A stretch of 64,000 nt of DNA from Gordionus sp. m RMFG-2023 (GCF_954871325.1 NC_088778.1:8465743-8529742), one strand, 5' to 3'. Numbered from the stretch's first letter, positions 51,201-60,711 are shown. Notes: a model not told the origin generated them from the sequence alone. Translations and numbers: made by a program.

Positions 51201-54200
51201 TCTCCTTTTTAATTTTTTGCTTTCCATATTATTTCGTAAAATATTTTTATTCAAGATCTATTTCCAAATTATTATTATTTTTTTTATTATTTTATAGTAT
51301 TCTTAATATAGTTTCCATGTGTAATTTTTAAATAAGATATAAAAATTGAATTTAAATTGTATGATAAATTTATCAATTTTTTTTATTAAGCATTATTATG
51401 CTCTTTAAATAAAGATATAAAAATTGAATTTGAAATTAAGTAATTGTATCTCAAATTTATCACAATTTTTTAATAATCTATTCTAATTTAAATAAAGATT
51501 ACATAAAATTGAATTTAAATTTATATTTACACATATATAAAATTTATCAATTTTTTGTGTTCATTAAATAAAGAAATAAAAATTTATTATTAACTATACC
51601 TAGCCCTAAAGATCTGCAAAGTTAGACCCGGCTATTACCCGGCCCGAACGGGTTCGGGTTTAATTCCATTTAAAATAATAGGGTTTGGGCCGGGTCGGAC
51701 CTTGCAAATTTTCTTAAATATATCAAAATTTATCAATTTTATATTGAATTTTTATGTAAAATAAAAATATTGATTTTATTTATTGAAACTATACGACATA
51801 TAACATATGTCTTTTATTTTGAGTAATAATAAAGATTAATTTCTATATTTAAAAAAATTTAGAACCGGTCCGGGCTTAAAAAATTAGGCCCGATGCAGAT
51901 CACTATAGCCCTTCAACTTCTAAAACTAAAGCCAATGAAAGAAGGAAAAAATTAAATGAAATAGGGGAGACCTTTTTTAATATTAAAGGTGATGTAAAAA
52001 GAACAAGAATTATTCATAATCATTCGAATAAATGTATATTTCAGTGTCACAAAAAAGCTAATGTTGATCAGAGTAAAATTATTCTTGATGCCTTTTGGAG
52101 TTTAGCTGATGAAGCTTCTATAGTAAATTTATTGTTCAGACTCAATGTTAGAGAAGGATAAAAGATAGATTAGACAATTTTTTTAAGAACACTTGATATA
52201 AGTAATAAATATATTAGTTATTTCATTAAAAATTTTACCAAAATATTGACTGATTTGGCTCATAGAATAGGTAAAAATAATTTTAAAATTATCACATAAA
52301 TGATAATCTAAGAGATTAACATAGGTAGAATATGATTCTTCAAAGGAGAACTTTGAGGGAAGTTTCAATTAAAAAATACTTTATGATTTATATTCTAAAA
52401 AAATGCGTAAGATTATCATGAATTCCTGTTAAAGATTATTACATGAATAAATTATAAAAAAATAAAGATAATAGTTTCGATAATTTGAGGTTATTATTTT
52501 GAATATATTTGTTAAATTCTAATTTAAAAAAATGTAAATGGAGCATTTTGAACATCAAAAAAAAATTAAGTGTTATTATAATTTAAATTTTTGCGAAAAA
52601 ATTTTTTTAGGCTATAATTAATTAACAATATGATATAAATTATCTCTGAATTTTTAATTAAATTGATAAATATGTTTTTACTATATTTGATTTTAAACTT
52701 TAATGTTGATTTTCTCATTTTAAACATTTGCTTAAGTGGAGCACTTTAGTTCTATACCGCCGATATCTTTAATAAAAATATGAATTGCATTGGTATTAAA
52801 ATAAAAAAATCGATTGAGTTTAACCAATATGATTCCATGGGGCAATACATAATCAAGGAGCCCATAAAGTTATGATTATTATTAGAACGCTATATTGTAA
52901 AATAAAAATATTTTAAATAAAAAAAAAATATCTCTTGTTTTTAGCATATTCATACCCTTATTAGTAGAATTTCCTGAGGCGATAATTTGTAAGTGAGACA
53001 TGTCACTATTATGGGATCTACTATCGTTATTAGTGGTGTGCAGATTTAAAGGAAAACAAATTTTTTAATTTATTTGCAAATAAAAATAAAATTATTTGAT
53101 TTGCAAAGAATTGTTACAATAACATATTTATATATTCTTTTACAAGTTAAATAATTTTATTTACAAACGATTTAAAAAATATGGAAATACTTTCCTTTAA
53201 ATCTGCACCACACTGTATTTGATTAGAGCTGGGCAGTCATCTCTTTTCTTCAATCGTGGGGTAAAAAAAAAAGGATGGTGATGATCCATGAGAATGTAAA
53301 AAAGATATATACCTATCAGTCATATCATTCTTTTTTATTATTGTGACTAATCACCAAAAATTTTCATAAATATATGTGATCGATCTTTTATTTAGGGCCA
53401 GTCTGGACAGGCCTTTTTCTAATCATATGTTTATGACAATATTTGGTGGTTAGCCATAGTACAAAGAATGAAATTAATTTTTATAACCTCATGGACCAAC
53501 ATCCTTCTTTTATTCCACAAGTGACATCAAATAATAATGATAGTAGATCACAATAACGACAGGATATATCTACAAATTATGGCCTGAGGAAACTCCCTTA
53601 ATAAACACAAAATGGAATATGATAAAGATAATTGAAGTATTTGTTTATAATAGTTTGTATATAAAAAAATATGTTTATTTATTTTACAATATAGTAGTGA
53701 CGAAGCGTCAAGATTAGAAGCAATAGAAAAAATTAAAACCATAAAAAGATAAAAAGAATTCGTCTTTGTTTTTGATTAAAATGATCAAGTCCTGAATTAT
53801 AAAAGTTATTGTTAAATTTTTAATTTTATACCAAGTTTTTTTCAATCAAAATCAAAAATAGATTTAAAATAAAAAAATTTTTTTTACATTATATATAAAA
53901 TTATTTTACAAAACTAAATAAATTTATTTGCTTAAAATAATTTTGTGCATAAATGGTAGTTTATAATTAATTGGCGTCAGGGCTAAGCAAGGATTTATAA
54001 ATTCCTTTGCATGATAAAAATATCCTTCACAATCTTGAACTAATATCTATAGATATAAATGGGTAAAATATATATAAGTTTTGATATTATATATATTTTT
54101 TATTATATTATTCTTAATATTTTTATAATATATAGTTATTTAAATTATATGCTCAAACATATGAGATAATATTTGTGCTTAAATATTTTTATTTTTTAGA

Positions 54201-56174
54201 TCAAAGTTTATCTTAAAAAGTATTTATAAACAGATACCGATTCACATGAAATAGTATAGATACTTTTTATACAACTCTAATAATCTTAATAAATTTTTAA
54301 TAATATAATTGTAATAATTAAACATTAATTAATTCTTTTCAAGTTGAATTTTTTTTTCTCTTTTTTTATTAAAAACTTTATTTGCCCCAAAGCTTATTTT
54401 TTACACAATATATTTGCATGATTCTCTTTATTTAAAAAAATAAGCAATATAATATTACATTTGCTTCCCTCATATATTTTTTTAACATAGTAAAATAATG
54501 GTAAATTTTTTAACGTAGTAAAAATAATAATAATTTTTTTTACCAAAGTCAGATTAGTTTTTAACATATTATAAAGATTAAATTAAGTTTATTTAAAAAA
54601 TTTTTAGGAAAAATTTCAAGGGAAGCAATGCTTCCCATGCTTCTATGGAAGCTTCATCACTGTAATAGCATTCAAAAAATAAACATATCTGTATGGGCTG
54701 CCTGCTTGGATATCACACCAGGTAATCATATTGGTTATATTCAATAGATTTTATTTTAATACCAATATAATTCATATTTTAAATAAATATACTATGCTAT
54801 AATGATTTTGAATATAACGCCATCTACATCATCTTTTTTTATTTAAATAAAATTTAAAAAACTGGCTATAGAGATTTTTTATTAAAGAGTTTAATATAAA
54901 GGGAATAATCATTTTGGAGAATATAAACACCCCCCAAAAATCCCTTTCTAGTAATTTTTTATTTTTACCAGAAATATTAAATAATTTAATATAAAGGGAA
55001 TAATCATATTTAGAGATATTCAACACCCAAAAAAAATCACTTTCTAACATATTTTATTTTTACCAGAAATAAGAATAAAAATTTTTTTTTATTTTCCAAT
55101 GATGTTAAGGGTTATATAATGATATATAACATGTAACCCTATCTTAAGTAATTAAAAAAAACAAGATTTAATAAAATCATATATTTGGCAATTTTCGATT
55201 TTGAAGACATATATCTTTGGATCTGGTTAAGCTAGATATCTAATATTTTGTTTATTAACCTTTACAATATAAATAACTAACATGCCAAGTCTCATTCATT
55301 CCTAAGATGGTTGTCCAAATCACTGGTCAATTTGTAATAAAATTATCCAAATATAATTTCTAGCAAAAACAAATCAAAACATTATATTAATTAATGAGGA
55401 ATTTTAAATATGAAAATGTATCTAAAATATTCCTAAATATTAATAAACTTGTGCTTCTGTGAAATTTGGAGGAATTTTAGCTATTTGCATTTTAATATAT
55501 TTAATTGCATTTCTCATATTAATTGAAAGTGGTCTACATTGTGATAAAAAAAATATATTAGGTTTAAGCTTTGACTCTAAATCACGTTGAATTTCTTTTT
55601 GTGGCACACTTTGATATTCATATATTAACTTGTAAACATTGTTAGTTTTTTTAAAATTAGAAATAGTTACTTTCTTTAAAACTTCTAATAAATAAAGACA
55701 ACGAGAATTTGAACCAAGTATTTTGTGTTGTGCATATTGCAAGCCCAGTTTTATAATATGTGTATTTAAAATAGTAGAAAATGATAAGTTCTTTGTAATT
55801 GACATAATATTCTTATCATATTGAGGTAAATGAGAAAAGAGAGCAATTTTTTTCTCAATATTTATTCTTTGAGGAATATTGTCTTTTGCTAGTTTCCTTG
55901 CTAACTTTTTTTGAACTTTTTCATTATCTAACCTTATATTTTCAGGTACTCGCAAAGAACCTAAGTAATTTTCAAATCATTTTTTAAAATAACATTGATA
56001 AATACTTTGCTGAAAAGTGCTATCATTTAATTTTGTAGCTTTTACTTCTTTTTTAGTTTTTATTGAATCTTCAGTTAAATTTTTGAAATGGTTTGGTCTT
56101 GCATTTTCATCAATAGGTTTTGGATTTTTAGTTTCTTTTGGTATAATCAAATTTAGATCTTTCTTTTCAATAAT
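45108..56174 (-). CDS. EIF2B4: eIF2B delta subunit gene, seven exons, N-terminus not found
   Basis: Translation initiation factor eIF2B is the guanine-nucleotide exchange factor that recycles eIF2 to its GTP form in the cytosol. The delta subunit is part of its regulatory alpha/beta/delta core, which senses phosphorylated eIF2. On the minus strand seven exons are seen: 56006-56174, 55449-55960, 50304-50434, 49400-49491, 49246-49331, 45460-45640 and 45108-45295. Every junction is GT-AG and the phases agree; the 1359 nt give 453 codons including the stop. Family landmarks appear in order: [73 protein letters not shown] and SVPVILRV at the C-terminus. The usual animal protein is somewhat over 500 residues, so roughly 70-100 N-terminal residues are missing, presumably in exon(s) above 56174. 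The frame is intact across all seven exons, so the gene looks functional. Confidence 0.95.
45460..45640 (-). CDS. EIF2B4: EIF2B4 exon with GAHALLANG and CCETYKF motifs
   Basis: This exon has 181 nt, 60 codons plus one base. The acceptor is aaacag and the donor is gtaata. It contains the most conserved part of the eIF2B alpha/beta/delta family: [33 protein letters not shown] and [11 protein letters not shown]. The leftover G joins CT of the last exon to give Ala. Confidence 0.97.
46101..48651 (-). mobile_element. piggyBac element with inverted-duplicated N-terminal half
   Basis: Termini cccttcataataaaggtgg on the left and the matching acctttgtagtgaagg on the right. The right end is followed by TTAA, the piggyBac target; the left shows a degenerate TTTA. 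The outer arms, 46101-46920 and about 47740-48651, are inverted copies of one another and each encodes the acidic N-terminal region of a piggyBac transposase. The single-copy middle (46920-47740) holds more transposase on the minus strand. The element lies wholly in an EIF2B4 intron. It has several frame breaks, and the C-terminal part of the transposase is replaced by the inverted arm, so it is inactive. Confidence 0.85.
46925..47792 (-). pseudogene. piggyBac transposase relic
   Basis: The minus-strand translation shows [15 protein letters not shown] and [21 protein letters not shown], then KYGLK-like and [16 protein letters not shown] and LTIVGTIKK words. This is the order of the piggyBac catalytic domain (family Pfam name DDE_Tnp_1_7). 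Frameshifts and stops lie between the blocks. The plus-strand arm repeats the [10 protein letters not shown] segment near 46890. Confidence 0.85.
48660..48990. other. Intron sequence of EIF2B4 without recognised element
   Basis: Lies between the piggyBac right end and a hAT MITE, and contains a G run near 48948. No exon or repeat relation was found. Confidence 0.3.
49002..49207. mobile_element. hAT MITE of the 6526-6748 family in an EIF2B4 intron
   Basis: Inverted ends gtgttaatgcccgattttta and its partner near ttaacaaccct enclose the family core (catagatggcagaaaggttta). The 8-bp duplication is not clear. It sits just downstream (on the minus strand) of the exon ending at 49246. Confidence 0.65.
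49246..49331 (-). CDS. EIF2B4: EIF2B4 short exon (KIMLQKLL...MPR)
   Basis: This exon has 86 nt, two bases plus 28 codons. The acceptor is tatatag and the donor is a textbook gtaagt. The peptide aligns with the family stretch around TLRSLVHAGV and SYVLPE. The run NNLSQVMPR replaces the more usual PAASYVLPE, which is divergent but in register. It ends in phase 0 and joins the [12 protein letters not shown] exon. Confidence 0.9.
49400..49491 (-). CDS. EIF2B4: EIF2B4 exon with VVDSRP motif
   Basis: This exon has 92 nt. The acceptor is atttatag and the donor is gtatat. It encodes STLVFKIL followed by VLVVDSRP, which corresponds to SSLV and VVVVDSRP in the nucleotide-binding-like C-terminal domain of eIF2B delta. 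It is separated from the next exon by a 68-base intron. The leftover G joins GA of the next exon to make Gly. Confidence 0.93.
49608..50191. mobile_element. hAT MITE, 584 bp, GGTTGCCAGG termini, in an EIF2B4 intron
   Basis: Starts cagggttgccaggtc and ends gacctggcaaccctg (perfect 14-15-bp inverted ends, apart from local changes). Flanks atcatgaa and gtcataaa agree at 6 of 8 positions. Removing it leaves an intron of about 220 bp between exons 50304-50434 and 49400-49491. A fragment of the same family is at 9545-9803. Confidence 0.8.
50304..50434 (-). CDS. EIF2B4: EIF2B4 exon with [10 protein letters not shown] motif
   Basis: This exon has 131 nt, 43 codons plus two bases. The acceptor is cctag before GCG and the donor is gtaata. 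It contains [10 protein letters not shown] and [12 protein letters not shown], matching the family's EKIVLAAQAI and KISNGDVILVYG stretch at the start of the Rossmann-like C-terminal domain. The two leftover bases join a T in the next exon to give Tyr. It was recognised by homology on the minus strand and by phase agreement with both neighbours. Confidence 0.93.
51609..51905. mobile_element. CCCGG-rich hAT MITE, inverted relative of 31442-31791
   Basis: The right end ggcccgatgcagatcacta is the complement of the start of 31442. Flanks tagcccta and tagccctt (51601-51608, 51906-51913) agree at 7 of 8. Subterminal cggcccgaacgggttcggg words are as in its relatives. It sits directly beside the open frame at 51907. 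Confidence 0.8.
51907..52161 (+). CDS. Open coding fragment with Cys/FW domain, transposon-like
   Basis: The frame has no ATG at its start. It is open for 84 codons, beginning Ser-Pro-Ser-Thr-Ser-Lys, and contains [29 protein letters not shown] and [15 protein letters not shown]. This order (basic ERRKKL, a GK/GD hairpin, a C-x3-C pair, then an IF-x-x-FW-x-L-x-D helix) recalls an N-terminal domain common in repetitive, probably transposon-encoded, animal proteins; this is from memory and I cannot name the family. It lies inside the long-inverted-repeat element and opposite in strand to EIF2B4. The tatacctag before it could serve as a splice acceptor. Likely part of the element's own protein. 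Confidence 0.45.
   Translation, partial: SPSTSKTKANERRKKLNEIGETFFNIKGDVKRTRIIHNHSNKCIFQCHKKANVDQSKIILDAFWSLADEASIVNLLFRLNVREG
53031..53215. mobile_element. 185-bp MITE with TAGTGGTGTGCAGATTTAAA termini
   Basis: The left end tagtggtgtgcagatttaaa and right end tttaaatctgcaccacactg are near-perfect inverted repeats of about 24 bp (CAGTG-type, as in hAT). The 8-bp flanks do not match convincingly. Nested in the long-inverted-repeat element. Confidence 0.7.
54285..54661. repeat. Dispersed repeat, relative of 57780-58270, with a TE-like end
   Basis: Shares aaaataagcaat, attcgcatttt/gcatgattctctttattt and a tagcttcccc-type word with 57780-58270. The right end gaagcttcatcactg is, reversed, a cagtgatgaagc terminus, suggesting a hAT-like element. 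The left end is not defined. Confidence 0.45.
54880..55075 (+). repeat. Two-unit tandem duplication, period about 105 bp
   Basis: Ttaatataaagggaataatc and its downstream aaaa-tc-ctttcta block occur twice, about 105 bp apart. The partner arm at 50571-50996 has it once, so it arose after the two arms separated. Confidence 0.8.
55449..55960 (-). CDS. EIF2B4: EIF2B4 exon: start of the conserved helical region
   Basis: This is the largest exon, 512 nt and 170 codons plus two bases. It contains [29 protein letters not shown] and SQCRPLS, which match the region of animal eIF2B delta that enters the helical N-terminal half of the regulatory core. The acceptor is cttag before GTT. The donor is GTTTAT after CAA, which is GT but off the usual GTRAGT. 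It ends in phase 0 with a Glu-Ala-Gln sequence, and the next exon begins Ala-Lys-Ala, matching the family across a 5-kb intron. Confidence 0.95.
56006..56174 (-). CDS. EIF2B4: EIF2B4 most upstream exon recognised (Lys-rich N-terminal region)
   Basis: This exon has 56 codons plus one base. It starts at an in-phase ATT after an AG (ataag) and ends before a GTATTT donor. The peptide is rich in Lys, Asn and Pro, as the poorly conserved N-terminal tail of eIF2B delta usually is. It is joined to the next exon by a 45-base intron. An in-frame stop lies upstream on the minus strand, so another exon must supply the start codon; it was not identified. The acceptor has a weak pyrimidine tract, so the exon start is less sure than its end. 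Confidence 0.7.
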
Positions 56175-56335
56175 CTTATTTTATAATAAGCATAAAATTT
56201 TATAAAATAATAATATACACCTTTTGAATGTTTTTATTTTTTTTGTTTTCCTTTTTTATTTTTCTATTTTCATTCATATCAAGAATATTGAATAGAATAT
56301 TTAAAAGACAAATGTCAATCATTCAAATGAATGCC

Positions 56336-56448
56336 AAGAGAAGAGAAGAGAAGAGAAGAGAAGAGAAGAGAAGAGAAGAGAAGAGAAGAGAAGAGAAGAG
56401 AAGAGAAGAGAAGAGAAGAGAAGAGAAGAGAAGAGAAGAGAAGAGAAG
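56336..56448 (+). repeat. (AAGAG)n microsatellite
   Basis: About 22 near-perfect pentanucleotide units, 113 bp, very clean and therefore young or unstable. It lies about 160 bp upstream of the first EIF2B4 exon recognised. Confidence 0.98.
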
Positions 56449-56874
56449 CTTATTATTTTTAAACAAACAAAATTTATTACTTACATGTATATATGCATTT
56501 TTTTTATTTAAAATGATATTAGTATTACTCAGTGACGAGAGTCAAGTTTAATACTAAGGAAACAGAAAAACATTTTTAATTTTTAATAATCAAACCATAC
56601 AAAAATATTTTTGCATAAAATTTGGTGAATATTTTACGCATCAATATCATATTTTTTATGATTATAATTGAGTCATCGACTACATGAGCGGTTAATTCTC
56701 CATGCTGTTAAACTGCCTATAAAAATATTCCTATCCAAAAATCTTTTATTATTATAAACATATTTTTCCTTTGGAGAAACAACATAGCAGTGGCATCACT
56801 GGCCTTTACAATCTCAGAGCACTCAAATTATTTTTAAAATTACTTTCTTTTTTTATCTAACATTATTTTAAATT

Positions 56875-56934
56875 ACCTTTTTTTTTACCTTTTTTTTTAC
56901 CTTTTTTTTTACCTTTTTTTTTACCTTTTTTTTA
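56875..56934 (+). repeat. (T9ACC)n minisatellite
   Basis: Five units of a 12-bp pattern, a T run followed by acc. Confidence 0.9.
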
Positions 56935-57615
56935 GTGGTATAAAAATTAAAAATTGAGGGAACTCTTCAAATTTTCCAGACGTCTAGAGTCCCTACGCCC
57001 CCCTCCTAGTGACCAGTGTCTATATGACCGTGGGGGGTATGAACAGTTTGCATCCTATTTTTTTGAGGGGGTATGGGGTAAGCTGCTTTAATGGGGGTTG
57101 GGAATATTACTGGGAGGGGGGTTATTTATTAAATTTTGAGATGAAATAGGACAAAATTTATTGCTGTAAAAATTAATACTTTTATTATAGTATTATTATA
57201 ATACAATTCATCGACCAAATCTATATATTGCAAACAATCACACACATTGTTTTCCAAATAAACTATCCTTTTAAATGTAATTTAAAAGGTTTAGATATTT
57301 CAGCAAGCTCATAATTCCATAATAATAAATTAATTGTAAATAATGGAGGTTTTAATTGTATTTATTATCTAAAAAATAAATTCTTTATATTCATAAAATA
57401 TCGATAGTTGGTAGTAGAGATAGATTAATTTAAGTTATCCCTTATAAATTCTTTGAAAAGAGTATCAATAAATAAATAGGTAAAAATAATAACAAAAAGG
57501 CACCACCGCCGAAGGCGGCGGGAATTTTTAGGGGGGTAGGCAAAGGTTTTTGAAAGGAGTTTGCATCCAGTAAAAATCCTGTCATGTAGACGCTGCTAGT
57601 GACGCTATATAGGTA
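56935..57615. mobile_element. DNA-transposon ends with CGTCACTAG-like termini
   Basis: Three related edges: cctcctagtgaccagtgtc at about 57000-57020, a G-rich tract at 57050-57125, and agacgctgctagtgacgctat at 57588-57608. Each is preceded by gagg-ggg or ggcggcgggaattt words. They resemble the terminus at 41380-41428. No transposase was found, so this is probably a nest of non-autonomous copies. Confidence 0.4.
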
Positions 57616-57779
57616 AAAAAATTCATATCTAATGAGCCATTTATGTTTTTTATATTTATCGATTGAAAAATTGCGAATGCAAGTTTTGAGTTTTGTAAAT
57701 TGCTTTTGATCTTCCTTTATTAATAATCAATTTCTTCGCATCATGAGCTAAATGATACTTCTAATCAATTTTTAATATT

Positions 57780-58270
57780 AAATTTGCAATTATTAAACAT
57801 TTTAAATCAATTAATTCTTTTAAAAAGAATAAAAAAATTTATTATAAAAAAATTTTTCTTTCTCTTTTATTAATTAAAGAAAAATAAGCATTTTGTCATT
57901 TGCTTACCCAAAGTTTATTTTTTTAAACATAAATTGTACAATTCATTCGCATTTTCTCTTTATTTATAAAAAATAAGCAATTTTATATTTGGTTTCCTAA
58001 TATTTATATTTTTTATCATAATAAAAAATTTACAGGAATGTATGAGCATGAATTTTTTTTCTAAAAATAAGCAATATTAAATTAGCTTCCCCCGTGCATA
58101 TTGTTTTTAACGCAACAAAAATATTATTATTTATTTAATAACACTATTTTTTTAGGTATAATCAAAATCTTTTAACATAGTATAAAATTAATAATAATTT
58201 TTTACGTAATAATAATAATATAATTTTTTTTAACATTATAAAACAATATTCTTCTTTTTAACTAAGTCAG
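57780..58270. repeat. Dispersed repeat, relative of 54285-54600
   Basis: Parallel blocks: aattaattcttttaa, a ctttattta-aaaaataagcaat stretch, attagcttccccc and aagtcagattagt. AT-rich and non-coding. Confidence 0.5.
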
Positions 58271-58289
58271 ATTAGTATTAATTTTTAAC

Positions 58290-59416
58290 CAGAGTTGTTA
58301 AAAGATCGAATCAAAAGATCGCCGATCCTGGATTCGTTCCTAAATTTGTCAAATTTCCCAGATTTATGATCCTGATATAAATTAAGGATAGTGATCGAGA
58401 TCATTTTTTTTAATATTCGATCCCGATCCTTTTAAAAATTAATTTTTTACTTAAGAAGCAATAATTAAAATGAAAATTTAGAAAATTAAATTGAAATATT
58501 ATTTTTTTAAAAAAATAACTATCTACAACATATTTTAACTACTTCCATTCCACTTCAACAATTTCCTAAATTATTTAAACCGAAATTTAGAGCTTACAAG
58601 TTTTATTTATTTAATTATATTATATATAATAAATAAATTCTAGGTTTTAATAAAGTCCTCCTAGATTTAGAAGATAATACATCTACTATTAATGTATAAT
58701 AAATTAATTATCATTTTTTAATATAGATTTCCTTCACTGTATGAAGACAATAACATATTGACAGCAATAATTCACCTAAAATTTAAACTAAATTGGCCTA
58801 TATTAATCTATCATAAAATCTGTTAGTAAAAGAAAGGTTAATTGCCTATTTGGAAAATATGCAGGATCAACCATATTCAGATGCTTCAAATGAATGTATG
58901 GATGAAATAGATACCTTTTTGAGAAATATTCTTCACAAAATGCTCGTTTCATTAATAATTTTTTTTTATTGAAATGATGATTTAAATAATATTTTTAATA
59001 CTTATAATTTAAAAAAAAATTTATTGAATATAACATACCTTTGCCATCAAGCCCTCCTGTGGATCTCTTGTTTAGTAAAGCTAAAATGTGCTTAATGAAA
59101 GACGTTGATGTTTAAATGATAATAACTGAAAAAATTTTATTATTAAAAGATAATTTTAATTATAAATGAATATATTCTAATTGTTATACTTATATTATAT
59201 TATTCAATTACAATAAATTTATACTATACAATATTTATATTATTTTTATATTAATGCATCGATCAGTAATTTCCTTCAAAAATTTAAATAAGAAAAGGAT
59301 CGTGATCGCAATCCTTTTTTTTAAAAAAAAAGGTCGATTCTGGATTTCGATCTCTTTTTTTTGAAAAGATCGTGATCGGGATTCGATCTTTTTAAAAGGA
59401 TCTATTAACAAGATCT
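58290..59416 (+). mobile_element. hAT relic with GATCG-rich termini and transposase traces
   Basis: Starts cagagttgttaaaagatcg, and the right side has its inverted partner gattcgatctttttaaaagg and then ttaacaa. Subterminal regions are packed with gatcg/cgatc words. The plus-strand core contains LTAIIHLKFKLNW near 58757 (compare the hAT DPRFKL segment) and YLENMQDQPYSDASNECMD near 58842. The rest of the transposase is missing or unreadable. The outer right end and target duplication are uncertain. Confidence 0.6.
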
Positions 59417-59419
59417 CCA

Positions 59420-60700
59420 AATATTTTAAGTAAATGCTCTGAGAATGTGCTTCTTACTGGATCACACATTATTTTTCTTAGCTAAAATCAAAAGATTTTA
59501 AAGAATCAAATACTATTCTTTTTGAGATATCTGATCATCAATTGAAAACATGAGGCGTAACTATTGATTGATATACTTTTCATAGACTGCTAAAACGTCT
59601 GGTTTAGTATAATTGTAATTTTTTTCAAATTCTGATGCTTAATTTATGAATATTTATTTTTTTAGCTTATCTTAATATAATCTGATTCTGAAATCACCTT
59701 GGTGTAGCTGGCTTGTTTATGTAAGAGAGAGAGACGGCGTATTGGCAATTGTGCTCTATGAAATTTTTTCTGTTAAATTTTCATTCACCATGTTTATCAA
59801 TTAATTTTATCAAAGCCATGGACAAAATAAAGAAAACTCATTACAGGTGACCCCTCAGAGTATACCTTCCCAATTTCTTAAGCATTCGTTCCTCTCTAGG
59901 GTGCCATGGTCCTTTTTTAAAAAATTGTTGTATATTTATATATATTTAATTTTTTTCGATAATTTTTAATATATATTTTTTATTTTAAATATATTTGTAA
60001 ATTTTTATCTAAAACATCCATTTTATAATCAAATAACTTAAACTATTTTTTGTATTTCATTGTAAACGTTTACTATTTTCTTCTATAAATATAATAATTA
60101 TTCAAAAATATATAAATAAAATTAAAAAATTAATATTTCAATAAAATATTCAATAATAGTAAAAAATATATATCTTGCCGCCACGCCGCCAAATTTACAT
60201 CTGTGGCAGTCTAATGAGGGCCGGCACTCTTTGGCAGAAGAGTCAGTAGGACTAAAAATTACTGGCGGCAGCTAATCTATGCCTAGGTGCACAGATCTAC
60301 TTATTTTACATGTGGCAATGAGTAATGATAGCATAAAAATATCAGCTCGATAAAAAAGAATTATAAAGCTCTATCCCTAAACATATAGCTCTTTCCCAAT
60401 CATAGGTAGCTATAATTTTTCTATGGGGGGGGGATTCACTTTTGGGTGACTTCATACCCATATTAATTAATATATTATATCGTGTATAAGTAGACTGGAT
60501 TTCCAATATATTACATTGTAGGGCAAAATTCCAGTACAAGTTAATGATTGGCTTAACTCATTTAGATTACTATATCGTCATTGGATGGCAATCGTTAAAA
60601 GGCAATCAGTGACCCGGCAAAGGCAGATTCATATGATATAAAGTCTCAACTACTTCCATTCTTTATGATTATTAAGTTCTGATGAGCTTAATTCTAAACA
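59420..60700. other. Upstream region with element-end remnants, no gene recognised
   Basis: Cggcactctttggcagaag and neighbouring gcggcag words near 60180-60290, and gtatt-gagagagagac near 59730, look like eroded DNA-transposon ends. No exon of EIF2B4 could be recognised here, though the missing N-terminal exon may lie in this stretch or further right. Confidence 0.35.
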
Positions 60701-60711
60701 ACAACCTTACC

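Larger units (their letters stand above)
50571..55310. mobile_element. Long-inverted-repeat element filling an EIF2B4 intron
   Basis: A left arm at about 50571-50996 is matched in reverse complement by about 54785-55310. Shared words run in order from acttggcatgttagtta, through cttaagatag-gttac, ttatatatcatt and ggtaaaaataaa, to agatggcgttatattcaaaa. The right arm holds an extra 105-bp tandem duplication. The core has a Cys-containing open frame (51907-52161), two MITEs and AT-rich DNA. Arms of about 420-520 bp suit a DNA transposon with long terminal repeats, but I cannot assign a superfamily. The exact ends and target duplication are not fixed. Confidence 0.6.

Noticed and set aside
54829-55050. 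Minus-strand frame of 73 codons with internally repeated peptide
   Set aside because: The repeat is the 105-bp tandem duplication in the inverted arm; the partner arm does not conserve the frame.
50571-55310. Maverick/Polinton identity for the long-inverted-repeat element
   Set aside because: Arm length would allow it, but no polymerase, integrase, ATPase or capsid trace was seen and the element is too short.
56228-56551. Glu/Arg-rich protein
   Set aside because: It is the translation of the AAGAG microsatellite.
60342-60539. Minus-strand frame as the missing EIF2B4 N-terminal exon
   Set aside because: Its composition does not resemble the Lys-rich tail, and no phase-0 donor fitting the next exon was seen.
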